This document shows, piece after piece, positions 1 to 6,776 of a DNA stretch of 12,809 nt. The position numbers were made by a program, and so were the translations under genes. Below the pieces are notes generated by a model. The model did no database searches. It saw only the letters and a program-made list of their open reading frames with translations, and was not told the DNA's origin. This DNA comes from an uncultured Clostridia bacterium (GTDB lineage Bacteria > Bacillota > Clostridia > Christensenellales > Aristaeellaceae), in assembly GCA_934670175.1 (NCBI GenBank), contig CAKUOX010000063.1, positions 1 through 12,809 on the forward strand, read 5' to 3'. Every line of letters begins with the position of its first letter. Position 1 is the first letter of the stretch.

Positions 1-1424
1 GCCTGCATCTCCGCCAGCATGGGATCATCGCTCGGCGTAAAGGGCTTGCCGTTATCGTCCACGCCCATCACATAGCGCAGCCAGCCCGCAAATACCAGCG
101 GAATGATCTTCAGATCGTCCACCGACAGATCTGCGCGCTTCTGGTATGCCTTGATGGTCTCGCCAAAGCGGATCGCCAGCTTCTGAGAAGTGTCGGTCGC
201 AATGCGCTGGGGCGTATCCGGCATGAACACGTTCGGAATGCGAACCTTTACGACAGTGTCGATGAATTCCTTCGGATCCAGCACGCCGGGGTTGACCACC
301 ACGGGCAGACCCTCCTGGTAGCCGATAATCTCCACCATCTTCTTCAGCTCGGGATCCTTCATTTCATCGGAGATCAGCGTGTAGCCCAGCATGCAGCCAT
401 ATACAGCCAGCGCAGTATGCAGCGGGTTCAGGCAGGTGCACACCTTCATGCGCTCCACCTTATCCACCGTTTCGCGATCCGCAAACATCACGCCCTGAGC
501 GCCAGCAATATTCGGATGTCCATTCGGGAACCAGTCTTCAATGACCAGATACTGCGTCTCCTCGGCGTTTACGAACGGCGCAACGAACGTTCCCTTCGTA
601 GTCTTCACGGAATCCGTATCCATAAAGCCGTCCGCGCGCACCATCTCGATGACCTTCGCATCCGGACGCGGCGTGATCTTATCGATCATGGTCCAGGGGA
701 AGCCGACCTTGCTGCGATCGTTCACATACTCGTTGAACGCAGGCTCGACCAGGCCGCGCTTCGTCCACTCGGCTGCGAACGTAGTTACCGCGTCAAACAG
801 GCGGCTGCCGTTATGAGAGCAGTTGTCCATGCTGACCATGGAGATCGGCAGTGCGCCGGCCTTGAAGCGCGCGTAGAGCAGCGCCGCGACCTTGCCGATA
901 TAGCTTTCCACGCCGTCCGGACCCGCTTCGAAATCCTTCACGATATTCGGGAAGAGCACGCCGTCAGCATTCTTAATGTTATAGCCCTTTTCGGTGATGG
1001 TGAAGCTGGCCATCTTCAGCGAGGGTGCAGCGAAGATCTCGCGAATGCGCGCATAATCGGCGTCGGAGGGATCCACCTTCAGGGATTCGACCACGCTGGC
1101 GACCACCATCTTCTCAATGCTGCCTTCCGCCTTCAGCGTGACCGACAGGCAAAGGTTGTCAAAGGGACGATAGGCACGATCAATGATCTCATAATCGTAG
1201 CCCTCGGCCACTACCAGACCCTTCTGCATTTCGCCGCGGTTGAGCAGGCGCTGCACAAAGGAAGCGATGAACGCGCGGAAGATGTTGCCGGCGCCAAAAT
1301 GAATCCATTCCGGAGCTTCGCAGGTCTCGCGGGTCACCTTATCAATATCAAACTCGGGCAGCATATAGCCCTTGTCCAGCCATTCCTGTTTGTTGCTGAG
1401 AATATCCTGCTTACAGAGCTTCAT
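1..1424 (-). CDS. Mannitol dehydrogenase-family oxidoreductase (UxuB/fructuronate reductase-like), 3' end cut
   Basis: NAD(P)-dependent polyol/aldonate oxidoreductase of the mannitol dehydrogenase family, the family of UxuB (D-mannonate <-> D-fructuronate), UxaB and mannitol 2-dehydrogenase; cytoplasmic. I translated it from the ATG at 1424; 474 codons are visible and the frame leaves the window at base 1, so only a short C-terminal piece is missing. Seen: nucleotide-binding HFGAGNIFRAF at residues 42-52, SMDNCSHNG at 198-206, FPWTMIDKITP at 243-252, PFVNAEETQYLVIEDWFP near 283-300, the catalytic-region KVCTCLNPLHTALA at 327-340, and PQRIATDTSQKLAIRF at 405-420. A GAGGTGA ribosome site sits about 7 bases before the start, and 17 bases separate it from the LarA-like gene upstream, so the two are co-transcribed. 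The exact substrate cannot be read from sequence; mannonate/fructuronate fits the neighbouring aldonate enzymes. Family assignment is firm, substrate is inference. Confidence 0.9.
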   Translation of the reverse strand, partial: MKLCKQDILSNKQEWLDKGYMLPEFDIDKVTRETCEAPEWIHFGAGNIFRAFIASFVQRLLNRGEMQKGLVVAEGYDYEIIDRAYRPFDNLCLSVTLKAEGSIEKMVVASVVESLKVDPSDADYARIREIFAAPSLKMASFTITEKGYNIKNADGVLFPNIVKDFEAGPDGVESYIGKVAALLYARFKAGALPISMVSMDNCSHNGSRLFDAVTTFAAEWTKRGLVEPAFNEYVNDRSKVGFPWTMIDKITPRPDAKVIEMVRADGFMDTDSVKTTKGTFVAPFVNAEETQYLVIEDWFPNGHPNIAGAQGVMFADRETVDKVERMKVCTCLNPLHTALAVYGCMLGYTLISDEMKDPELKKMVEIIGYQEGLPVVVNPGVLDPKEFIDTVVKVRIPNVFMPDTPQRIATDTSQKLAIRFGETIKAYQKRADLSVDDLKIIPLVFAGWLRYVMGVDDNGKPFTPSDDPMLAEMQ

Positions 1425-1441
1425 CGTTTTTCACCTCAAAT

Positions 1442-2713
1442 TCAATATTTGCTTTTATCGGCCCACAGCCCGAGCGCGGGATTGGAGATATAGAAGATCT
1501 CCTCGCCGTCATCCAGGGTGTTGAAGCCGTCCTTCAACTTGGCGGGATCATAGCGCTTCGCCGCCTCGTCGTAAGGGATGTAGTTAAAGCATACGCCCTC
1601 GACCTCTTCGCGGGTCAGATAGCGCGTGCAGTAGGTGATGGAGAAGCGCCCATCCGAGCTGCCGTGGATCAAATGCGCGGCGGCCGAAAGGTTCTGCTTC
1701 AGGTCATCCTGCGTCTTGCACAGCTGAATCACATTTTCACGGCCGCAGTAGCCATACTTGCGGATCAGCTTGTCGTTGTCCTCATCCTCGCCGAATACGC
1801 GCACGCCCGGCGCCAGCACGATCAGCTCGCCGCCGTTTGCAATGGCCATCCGCGTGCGGTATATGGACTTGTTGCCCAGCCAGGTGCTGTGGAATTCGCT
1901 GTCGTTCAGGTAGACGACCACCTTCTTCATCGGCTCATCTACAAGGTTCATGTTCTTCTTTTGTGCAAGGGCGACGGCCTTTTCAAAGTAGCTGCGCTCC
2001 TTGCCGATAAACAGGCCGTGCATCTGAATGTCGCCGCCGGGCGCCGTGGTCACCGTCAGCGCATAGTAAATCGGCAGATCTGCCAGGAAATGCTCGGCAG
2101 CATAATCGAACACCTTGCGCACAGGCGTCTTGTCATGTCCCATCATGCGTTCCATGCCGTAAAACGCGCCCAGGATGTGCGAAGAATTGATCATGGAGCT
2201 GCCGCCGCAGCCAACGAAGATATTCTTGGCCTGGTTCGCCATGCCCACGACCTCATGCGGCACGACCTGTCCAATGGAGAGGATCAGATCGTATCCACCA
2301 TAGAAATAGCGGCTGACCTCCACGTCGACAGGCTCGTTATACACGCCCTCCGAAACCTCGCTGACAAACTCGCGCGGTACCTGGCCGATCTTCACCACGC
2401 CGGTACGCCAGTTGTGGATCAGGAAGCGTTCCTGCGGAATATCGCCGTACATATCTGCAATCTGCTCCGCAGTCATCGGCACATGCGTGCCCAGCGCTTC
2501 GAGCAGATCCACCTGGCAATGATCCTTCAGCAGGTGATAATAGGTATTGGCAATCGCGCCCGCATTGGAATGATAGCGCGTATAATCCGGAACCAACAGC
2601 AGCACCTTTTTGAGTCGATCCTTACAATCTGAAATAGAATCCGCCAGGATCTCGCGCAGCTGCGCGTTGTCGATCCGGCCGCCTTCCGGCGCGTAAACAA
2701 CCTGTCCCTTCAT
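1442..2713 (-). CDS. LarA-type nickel-pincer-dependent racemase/epimerase (lactate racemase family, DUF2088)
   Basis: 423 residues, about the length of lactate racemase LarA. LarA enzymes use a nickel pincer nucleotide bound to a lysine and racemise or epimerise 2-hydroxyacids by hydride transfer. Seen: the N-terminal DYTRYHSN loop at 43-50 (LarA has a D-x-T-R motif there), H77 in LGTHVPMT, H153 in VVPHE, K163 in QAKNIF and H179 in NSSHILG. By my alignment these match LarA H108, H174, K184 and H200; the spacings H-10-K-16-H are identical to those of LarA, so the catalytic and cofactor residues look intact. The cofactor maturation genes larB, larC and larE are not in this window. It lies 64 bases after 6-phosphogluconate dehydrogenase and 17 bases before an aldonate-type oxidoreductase. 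This context argues for a sugar-acid substrate rather than lactate: some LarA homologues act on D-gluconate at C2 (family knowledge from memory). Substrate is inference. Confidence 0.88.
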   Translation of the reverse strand: MKGQVVYAPEGGRIDNAQLREILADSISDCKDRLKKVLLLVPDYTRYHSNAGAIANTYYHLLKDHCQVDLLEALGTHVPMTAEQIADMYGDIPQERFLIHNWRTGVVKIGQVPREFVSEVSEGVYNEPVDVEVSRYFYGGYDLILSIGQVVPHEVVGMANQAKNIFVGCGGSSMINSSHILGAFYGMERMMGHDKTPVRKVFDYAAEHFLADLPIYYALTVTTAPGGDIQMHGLFIGKERSYFEKAVALAQKKNMNLVDEPMKKVVVYLNDSEFHSTWLGNKSIYRTRMAIANGGELIVLAPGVRVFGEDEDNDKLIRKYGYCGRENVIQLCKTQDDLKQNLSAAAHLIHGSSDGRFSITYCTRYLTREEVEGVCFNYIPYDEAAKRYDPAKLKDGFNTLDDGEEIFYISNPALGLWADKSKY

Positions 2714-2777
2714 AATTAGGAAGCTCCTCCCTTTCGTCCATGTCCTTTCCCTGCGGCTTAAAATACGCTCTATCGCG

Positions 2778-4226
2778 TTATACCGTATAAGTGGAAGCGG
2801 AAGTGGTTCCGCCTTCGCCCGTCCAGTTGGTGTGGAAGAATTCGCCGCGCGGCGCGTCTATGCGCTCATAGGTATGCGCGCCGAAATAGTCACGCTGTGC
2901 CTGAAGCAGGCACGCCGGCAGGCGTTCGCAGCGATAACCATCGTAAAAGCTGAGCGCGCTGGAAAGCACGGGCGCAGGCACGCCTCCGAGCACCGCCTGG
3001 CCGCATACCATTCTCAGCCCCGCCTGACAGGCGCTGACCGTCTCGGCAAAATGCGGATCCAGCAACAGGTTTTCAAGCTCAGGATTGCGGTCGTAGGCTT
3101 CCTTGATCTTCCCCAGGAATACGCTGCGGATAATGCAGCCGCCGCGCCACATCAGCGCAATGCCGCCATAGTTCAGATTCCAGCCATAAGTATTTGCAGC
3201 CGCACGCATCAGCATGTAGCCCTGAGCATAGGAAATGATCTTTGCGGCATAGAGCGCCTGTTCGAGCGCATTGATAAACTGCTGCTTATCGCCGGTGTAT
3301 TTCGCCTGCACGCCCGCCAGCACGCCGCTCGCGCGCACGCGCTCGTCCTTCATGGCCGACAGGCAGCGCGCGAACACGGCCTCGCCGATCAGCGTCAGCG
3401 GCGTGCCCTCGTTCAGCGCCTCAATGCCCGTCCACTTGCCGGTGCCCTTCTGTCCAGCGCGATCCAGAATCTTATCCACCAGCGGCGCGCCGTCTGCATC
3501 CCTGACCTTCAGTATCTCCGCCGTGATCTGGATCAGGTAGCTGTCCAGCATGCCATGGTTCCACTTTTCAAATACGGTGCTGATCTCATCGTTGGACATA
3601 TCCAGCATGCTGCGCATCAGATGATATGCCTCGCAGATGATCTGCATATCGCCATACTCAATGCCATTGTGCACCATTTTTACGAAATGACCCGCGCCGT
3701 TTTCACCGACCCACTCGCAGCAGGGAGCGTCGCCTGCCTTGGCTGCAATGGCCTGCAGAATGGGCTTGATTCTTGGCCACGCTTCCGCAGAACCGCCGGG
3801 CATCAGGCTCGGGCCGTGCAGCGCGCCTTCCTCGCCGCCGGACACGCCGCAGCCCACATAGCGCAGGCCCAGCGCCTCCAGCCGCTCACTGCGGCGCATG
3901 GTATCACGGAAGTTCGAATTGCCACCGTCGATCACGATATCGCCCTGCTCAAGCAGCGGGATCAGCTTATCCAGCATTTCATCCACAGCGCTGCCCGCGC
4001 GAATGAGCATCATCACGCGGCGCGGCTTTTCAAGGCTGTCCACCAGCTCCTGAAGGGAATATGCACCGATCGCGTCGCGACCCTTGCCGCGTCCCTCCAT
4101 GAAGGCGCGCACCTTGTCCGTATTGCGGTTGAAAACCGCCACACGGAAACCGTGGTTGAGCATATTGACCACCAGGTTTTCGCCCATAACGGCCAGGCCG
4201 ATCATACCGATATCCGCTTTTTTCAT
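2778..4226 (-). CDS. gnd: 6-phosphogluconate dehydrogenase, decarboxylating
   Basis: Oxidises and decarboxylates 6-phosphogluconate to ribulose 5-phosphate with NADP, in the oxidative pentose phosphate pathway. 482 residues from the ATG at 4226, the full length of the long homodimeric form. The frame is open further upstream to 4397, but that extension lies in intergenic sequence and lacks family similarity, whereas GGGAGG sits 6 bases before 4226. Seen: GLAVMGENL at 10-18 (Rossmann loop), FNRN at 32-35 with Arg after strand 2 (typical of NADP users), IDGGNSNF at 99-106, SGGEEGA at 129-135, catalytic K183, N187 and E190 in HFVKMVHNGIEYGDM, GTGKWT at 261-266, and R445/H451 near the C terminus. 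It heads the second half of the catabolic cluster, followed by the LarA-like gene. A gnd copy inside a sugar-acid operon suggests inducible use for gluconate-type substrates. Confidence 0.97.
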   Translation of the reverse strand: MKKADIGMIGLAVMGENLVVNMLNHGFRVAVFNRNTDKVRAFMEGRGKGRDAIGAYSLQELVDSLEKPRRVMMLIRAGSAVDEMLDKLIPLLEQGDIVIDGGNSNFRDTMRRSERLEALGLRYVGCGVSGGEEGALHGPSLMPGGSAEAWPRIKPILQAIAAKAGDAPCCEWVGENGAGHFVKMVHNGIEYGDMQIICEAYHLMRSMLDMSNDEISTVFEKWNHGMLDSYLIQITAEILKVRDADGAPLVDKILDRAGQKGTGKWTGIEALNEGTPLTLIGEAVFARCLSAMKDERVRASGVLAGVQAKYTGDKQQFINALEQALYAAKIISYAQGYMLMRAAANTYGWNLNYGGIALMWRGGCIIRSVFLGKIKEAYDRNPELENLLLDPHFAETVSACQAGLRMVCGQAVLGGVPAPVLSSALSFYDGYRCERLPACLLQAQRDYFGAHTYERIDAPRGEFFHTNWTGEGGTTSASTYTV

Positions 4227-4232
4227 TATTTG

Positions 4233-4238
4233 CCTCCC
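4233..4238 (-). promoter_or_regulatory. Ribosome binding site fixing the gnd start
   Basis: GGGAGG on the minus strand, 6 bases before the ATG at 4226. It decides the start against the longer open frame that begins at 4397. Confidence 0.85.
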
Positions 4239-4288
4239 GCTTCTCCCGACCCTCGCACGCGCGCGGTCAGATAGTCCCTGTAATATGG

Positions 4289-4319
4289 CAGATGCGCATA
4301 TTGCATCTGTTGTACAGAT
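4289..4319 (-). promoter_or_regulatory. Overlapping inverted repeats, candidate operator before gnd
   Basis: Two perfect inverted repeats overlap. CAGATGC (4289-4295) pairs with GCATCTG (4303-4309) across 7 bases, and ATCTGT (4305-4310) pairs with ACAGAT (4314-4319) across 3 bases. The block lies downstream of the candidate -10 at 4339-4344 and upstream of the gnd ribosome site, so it would fall in the early transcribed leader. The second repeat reads CTGTTGTACAG at its centre and contains the GT-N3-AC core used by FadR-type GntR regulators; a regulator of that type is encoded in the cluster. That link is inference. The repeats could also fold as alternative RNA hairpins. Confidence 0.45.
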
Positions 4320-4338
4320 ATTCGGCCAGCAGGCCACT

Positions 4339-4347
4339 AATATATCA
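4339..4347 (-). promoter_or_regulatory. Candidate extended -10 promoter for gnd-larA-like-mannitol dehydrogenase unit
   Basis: The minus strand reads TGATATATT: a TATATT -10 hexamer (5 of 6 to consensus) with the TG extension one base upstream. No good -35 is seen at 16-18 bases, as is common for extended -10 promoters. It lies about 20 bases after the terminator-like stem-loop and about 110 bases before the gnd ATG. Confidence 0.4.
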
Positions 4348-4357
4348 GTACATTCCG

Positions 4358-4441
4358 CAAGAAAATCCCGCCGTCCGGCAAACCGAGGGGCGCTCAAGTT
4401 TCCTGGGGAAGCTGACTCCCCTCGTTTTCCGGTTCGGCAGG
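4358..4441 (-). terminator. Large stem-loop with U-tract between aldo/keto reductase and gnd
   Basis: Starting 28 bases after the aldo/keto reductase stop, the RNA can fold into a long hairpin. Outer pairs are CCTGCCG (4435-4441) with CGGCGGG (4367-4373). CCGG/CCGG, AAA/TTT and CGAGGGG (4418-4424) with CCCCTCG (4384-4390) stack inside, interrupted only by small bulges. Within the loop AGCTTCC (4407-4413) and GGAAACT (4397-4403) form a further 7-bp hairpin with one G-U pair. ATTTTCTTG follows the base directly on the minus strand. The shape fits an intrinsic terminator, unusually long and branched; an attenuator or a remnant of a small repeat element are alternatives. Confidence 0.55.
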
Positions 4442-4469
4442 AGGATGCCGCGCCTGCTGCGCGGCCGGA

Positions 4470-5300
4470 TCAGAAATCGAACGTATCCGGATTACTACCG
4501 GTATGGAAATCCCGATTCAGGCTGTCCAGCTGCGCCATATCCGCTTCGGAGATCTCGAAATCGTAAATATCGGCGTTCTGAACGATGCGATCCTGATGCG
4601 TGGATTTCGCCAGCACGATGTTGCCATGCTGCAGGCTCCAGCGCAGCAATACCTGTGCGCCAGATCTTCCGTAATGCGCCCCCACAGCGGCAATGTCGGG
4701 ATTGTTCACCAGATTATACTCTCCGGTGCCGCCCAGCGGCCGATAGGCCTCGATCTCGATGCCCAGTGCACGGCAGTAGGCCGAAAGCGGCTTCTGCGTC
4801 AGAAGCGGATGCAGCTCGATCTGGTTGACGGCGGGAATGATGCGCGCACTCTTGAGCAGCGCTTCCATGTGATACTGATGGAAATTGCTCACGCCGATCG
4901 CGCGCACGCGCCCCTGGCGGTACAGCGTCTCCATTTCCGCCCAGCACTTTTCAAATACGCCGGGCACCGGCCAATGGATCAGATAAAGATCTACATAGCT
5001 GGTACCGAGCTTCTCGAGGCTCTCTTCGAACGCCTCGCGCACGCGCCCCTTGCGCATGTCGTCGTTCCAGAGCTTCGTCGTCAGAAAAATATCCTGACGG
5101 TTCACGCCGGAATCGCGGATGCCCTGCCCTACGCCGCGTTCATTGCCATACACGGCGGCAGTATCGATGTGGCGATACCCCGCCTCCAACGCCCAGCGAA
5201 CGCACTCGGCGCACCGGTCGTTTTCAACCTTAAACACGCCCAGCGCCTGCTGCGGGATTTCCACGTCATTGTTCAGGCGAATGGTAGACTGAAGATCCAT
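4470..5300 (-). CDS. Aldo/keto reductase (2,5-diketogluconate reductase-like)
   Basis: NADPH-dependent reductase of sugar or keto-acid carbonyls, AKR superfamily, a cytoplasmic TIM barrel. 276 residues from the ATG at 5300, the usual length; AGGAGG lies 8 bases upstream, while the longer frame to 5465 overlaps the preceding epimerase gene. Seen: the catalytic tetrad D46 (HIDTA), Y51 (VYGNE), K76 (TTKLW) and H109 (LIHWP); the signature IGVSNF at 135-140; QIELHP at 160-165; the NADPH-phosphate motif KSTHQDRI at 232-239; and a C terminus ending GSNPDTFDF, typical of the DkgA/YvgN branch. In AYRPLG (185-190) Arg replaces the usual Ser of AYSPLG. It is 40 bases after the epimerase gene and is followed by a terminator-like stem-loop. 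The true carbonyl substrate is unknown; a keto-aldonate would suit the cluster (inference). Confidence 0.93.
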   Translation of the reverse strand: MDLQSTIRLNNDVEIPQQALGVFKVENDRCAECVRWALEAGYRHIDTAAVYGNERGVGQGIRDSGVNRQDIFLTTKLWNDDMRKGRVREAFEESLEKLGTSYVDLYLIHWPVPGVFEKCWAEMETLYRQGRVRAIGVSNFHQYHMEALLKSARIIPAVNQIELHPLLTQKPLSAYCRALGIEIEAYRPLGGTGEYNLVNNPDIAAVGAHYGRSGAQVLLRWSLQHGNIVLAKSTHQDRIVQNADIYDFEISEADMAQLDSLNRDFHTGSNPDTFDF

Positions 5301-5308
5301 GCGCTGTG

Positions 5309-5314
5309 CCTCCT
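5309..5314 (-). promoter_or_regulatory. Ribosome binding site fixing the aldo/keto reductase start
   Basis: A perfect AGGAGG on the minus strand, 8 bases before the ATG at 5300. It favours the 276-residue product over the 331-residue open frame. Confidence 0.88.
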
Positions 5315-5340
5315 GAGAATTCAATTTAATGAAATTCCGA

Positions 5341-6000
5341 TCAGCCGAGCTCGCGATTGAAGCGGCGGCATGCCCCGGTAATGCCCTCCGGCTGGCGGAA
5401 AATATTGTGCACCGTGCCGACGATGACGTCCACGCCGATCTCCTTGCAGCGGCGCCCCTTCTCATAATCGATGCCGCCGTCCACGTTAATCAGGAAATGG
5501 CAGCCATGCTTTTTGCGCAGATCTGCGATCTCCTGAAGGCGTTCCATGCCGCCCTCCAGGAAGGGCTGACCCGCGAAGCCGGGCTCCACCGTCATCAGCG
5601 TAATCATATCCACATATTCGATAAAGGGCTCGATATGGTCGATGCGCTGGCTGGGATTGATCAGAATGCCGGGCTTCATGCCTGCGGCGCGAATCTCATT
5701 GATCGTGCGGCGCACAAACTTCGTAGCGTCCGTATGGAAGGACACATAATCGGCGCCCGCCGCAGCCAGACGGCTCACATAGTCCGAGGGATTGTCCACC
5801 ATGATGTGAATGTCCATCGTGACCTGCGGATAATTCTTTTTCAGCTCCTCGATCAGCTTGATCGGCATGCACAGATTGGGCACATAATGACCGTCCATCA
5901 GGTCAATGTGGAACATCGGCGTGCCGCCGGCCACCAGCTGATCCAGTTCTTCCTTCATATGAAGAAAGCTGCAATTGATGATCGAAGCAGAATTCAGCAT
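5341..6000 (-). CDS. Ribulose-phosphate 3-epimerase family protein (Rpe/AlsE-like)
   Basis: 219 residues, standard length for this metal-dependent TIM-barrel family. Rpe interconverts ribulose 5-phosphate and xylulose 5-phosphate; AlsE does the same at C3 of allulose 6-phosphate/fructose 6-phosphate. Seen: FHIDLMDGHYVPN at 30-42 with metal ligands H31 and D33, H65 in DIHIMV, MTVEPGFAGQPF at 136-147, and D174 in NVDGGID, the second catalytic Asp. The N terminus is SASIINCSF rather than the usual P-S-x-L-x-A-D. The VEPGFAGQPF loop resembles AlsE (VDPGFAGQPF) more than housekeeping Rpe (V-N-P-G-F-G-G-Q). GGAGG lies 9 bases before the start; the SDR stop is 22 bases upstream. With gnd in the same cluster, the Ru5P -> Xu5P reaction makes sense, but a ketohexose 6-phosphate substrate is equally possible. 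Confidence 0.92.
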   Translation of the reverse strand: MLNSASIINCSFLHMKEELDQLVAGGTPMFHIDLMDGHYVPNLCMPIKLIEELKKNYPQVTMDIHIMVDNPSDYVSRLAAAGADYVSFHTDATKFVRRTINEIRAAGMKPGILINPSQRIDHIEPFIEYVDMITLMTVEPGFAGQPFLEGGMERLQEIADLRKKHGCHFLINVDGGIDYEKGRRCKEIGVDVIVGTVHNIFRQPEGITGACRRFNRELG

Positions 6001-6022
6001 AAATTACATCCTCCGTTCATGT

Positions 6023-6772
6023 TTAAGCGGTCGCGCCGCCGTCGCAAACCAGGTTTTCGCCCGTCATATAGCTGTTTGCCGGACTCGCCAGAAACAGGAT
6101 CACCTCCGCGATTTCTTCCGGCGTGCCGAGCCTGCCGATTGGCTGGCGGCTTTCAAACATCTTCTTTTCAGCGGCAGGATCCTCCGCCAGATCGATGCGC
6201 GCCTGCAGCGACGGGCTGAGCACCGTGCCCGGGCTCACGGCGTTGATGCGGATGCCGTCGCCCACATATTCCGCCGCCATAGATTTGGTCAGGGCGATCA
6301 CCGCACCCTTTGTCGCTGAATAGAGCGCGCGGTTTTTGATCCCCTTAAACCCAGCTACCGACGCAACATTCACGATTGCACCGCCGCGCCCGCGCATCAG
6401 GCGCACCGCTTCGCGGCAGGTGAGAAACACGGCCTTGACGTTCGTATCAAACGCCGCATCCCACGCGCTCATGTCCGTTGTAAGCAGGTCGCCCTGCGGA
6501 ACCACGCCCGCGCAGTTTACCAGCACGTCCACACGCCCATGGGCTTCGCCAAACAGCCGCTCGACCGTTTCAGCCTGGCCAATGTCGCCCGGCACCGCCG
6601 TGCACTGAACGTTCAGCGCGCGCACGGCCGCCGCGGTCTCCTCACAGTGCGCGCCGCGCGAATTCACGATCAGGCGCTCTGCGCCGCGTCTGGCAAAGGC
6701 CAGCGCTGCCACGCGCCCGATGCCCGCGCCCGCGCCGGTTACGATAATGGTCTTTTTGGAAAACTCGTCCAT
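6023..6772 (-). CDS. Short-chain dehydrogenase/reductase (DHRS6/2-keto-3-deoxy-fuconate dehydrogenase-like)
   Basis: NAD(P)-dependent classical SDR of 249 residues. Seen: the TGAGAGIG cofactor loop at 12-19, NCAG at 86-89, and the catalytic set N111, S138, Y151 and K155 (YSATK). The NAVSPGTV segment at 177-184 is followed by SPSLQARI and RQPIGRLGTPEEIAE at 209-223, and DGG closes the protein. The SPSLQxRI ... RQPxGRLGTPEEIA pattern is that of the DHRS6-like branch, which includes 3-hydroxybutyrate and 2-keto-3-deoxy-L-fuconate dehydrogenases; a gluconate 5-dehydrogenase-type role is also possible. The ATG is 4 bases past the regulator's stop, and its AGGAG ribosome site lies inside the end of the regulator gene, so translation of the two is coupled. 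The substrate is not resolved; a sugar-acid or polyol hydroxyl is most likely from context. Confidence 0.93.
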   Translation of the reverse strand: MDEFSKKTIIVTGAGAGIGRVAALAFARRGAERLIVNSRGAHCEETAAAVRALNVQCTAVPGDIGQAETVERLFGEAHGRVDVLVNCAGVVPQGDLLTTDMSAWDAAFDTNVKAVFLTCREAVRLMRGRGGAIVNVASVAGFKGIKNRALYSATKGAVIALTKSMAAEYVGDGIRINAVSPGTVLSPSLQARIDLAEDPAAEKKMFESRQPIGRLGTPEEIAEVILFLASPANSYMTGENLVCDGGATA

Positions 6773-6776
6773 CCGT

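Noticed and set aside
417..1493. 358-codon plus-strand open frame
   Set aside because: Antisense to the mannitol-dehydrogenase-family gene, rich in His, Arg and Ala with no recognisable motif; the opposite strand gives a clear family protein.
2714..2777. Small upstream open frame before the LarA-like gene (ATG in the 64-base gap)
   Set aside because: It has no separate ribosome site, overlaps the larA-like start out of frame, and there is no sign of selection; treated as chance.
2832..4274. 480-codon plus-strand open frame
   Set aside because: Exact antisense of gnd, low-complexity composition, no domain; a codon-bias shadow in GC-rich DNA.
4321..4336. GGCC-GGCC mini-hairpin near the gnd promoter
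   Set aside because: Only four pairs of a self-complementary tetramer; expected by chance in GC-rich DNA.
4227..4397. N-terminal extension of gnd to an ATG at 4397
   Set aside because: The extra 57 residues read through the intergenic stem-loop and promoter region and resemble nothing in the family; the start at 4226 has a good ribosome site.
5301..5465. N-terminal extension of the aldo/keto reductase to 5465
   Set aside because: It overlaps the end of the epimerase gene and lacks similarity; AGGAGG precedes 5300.
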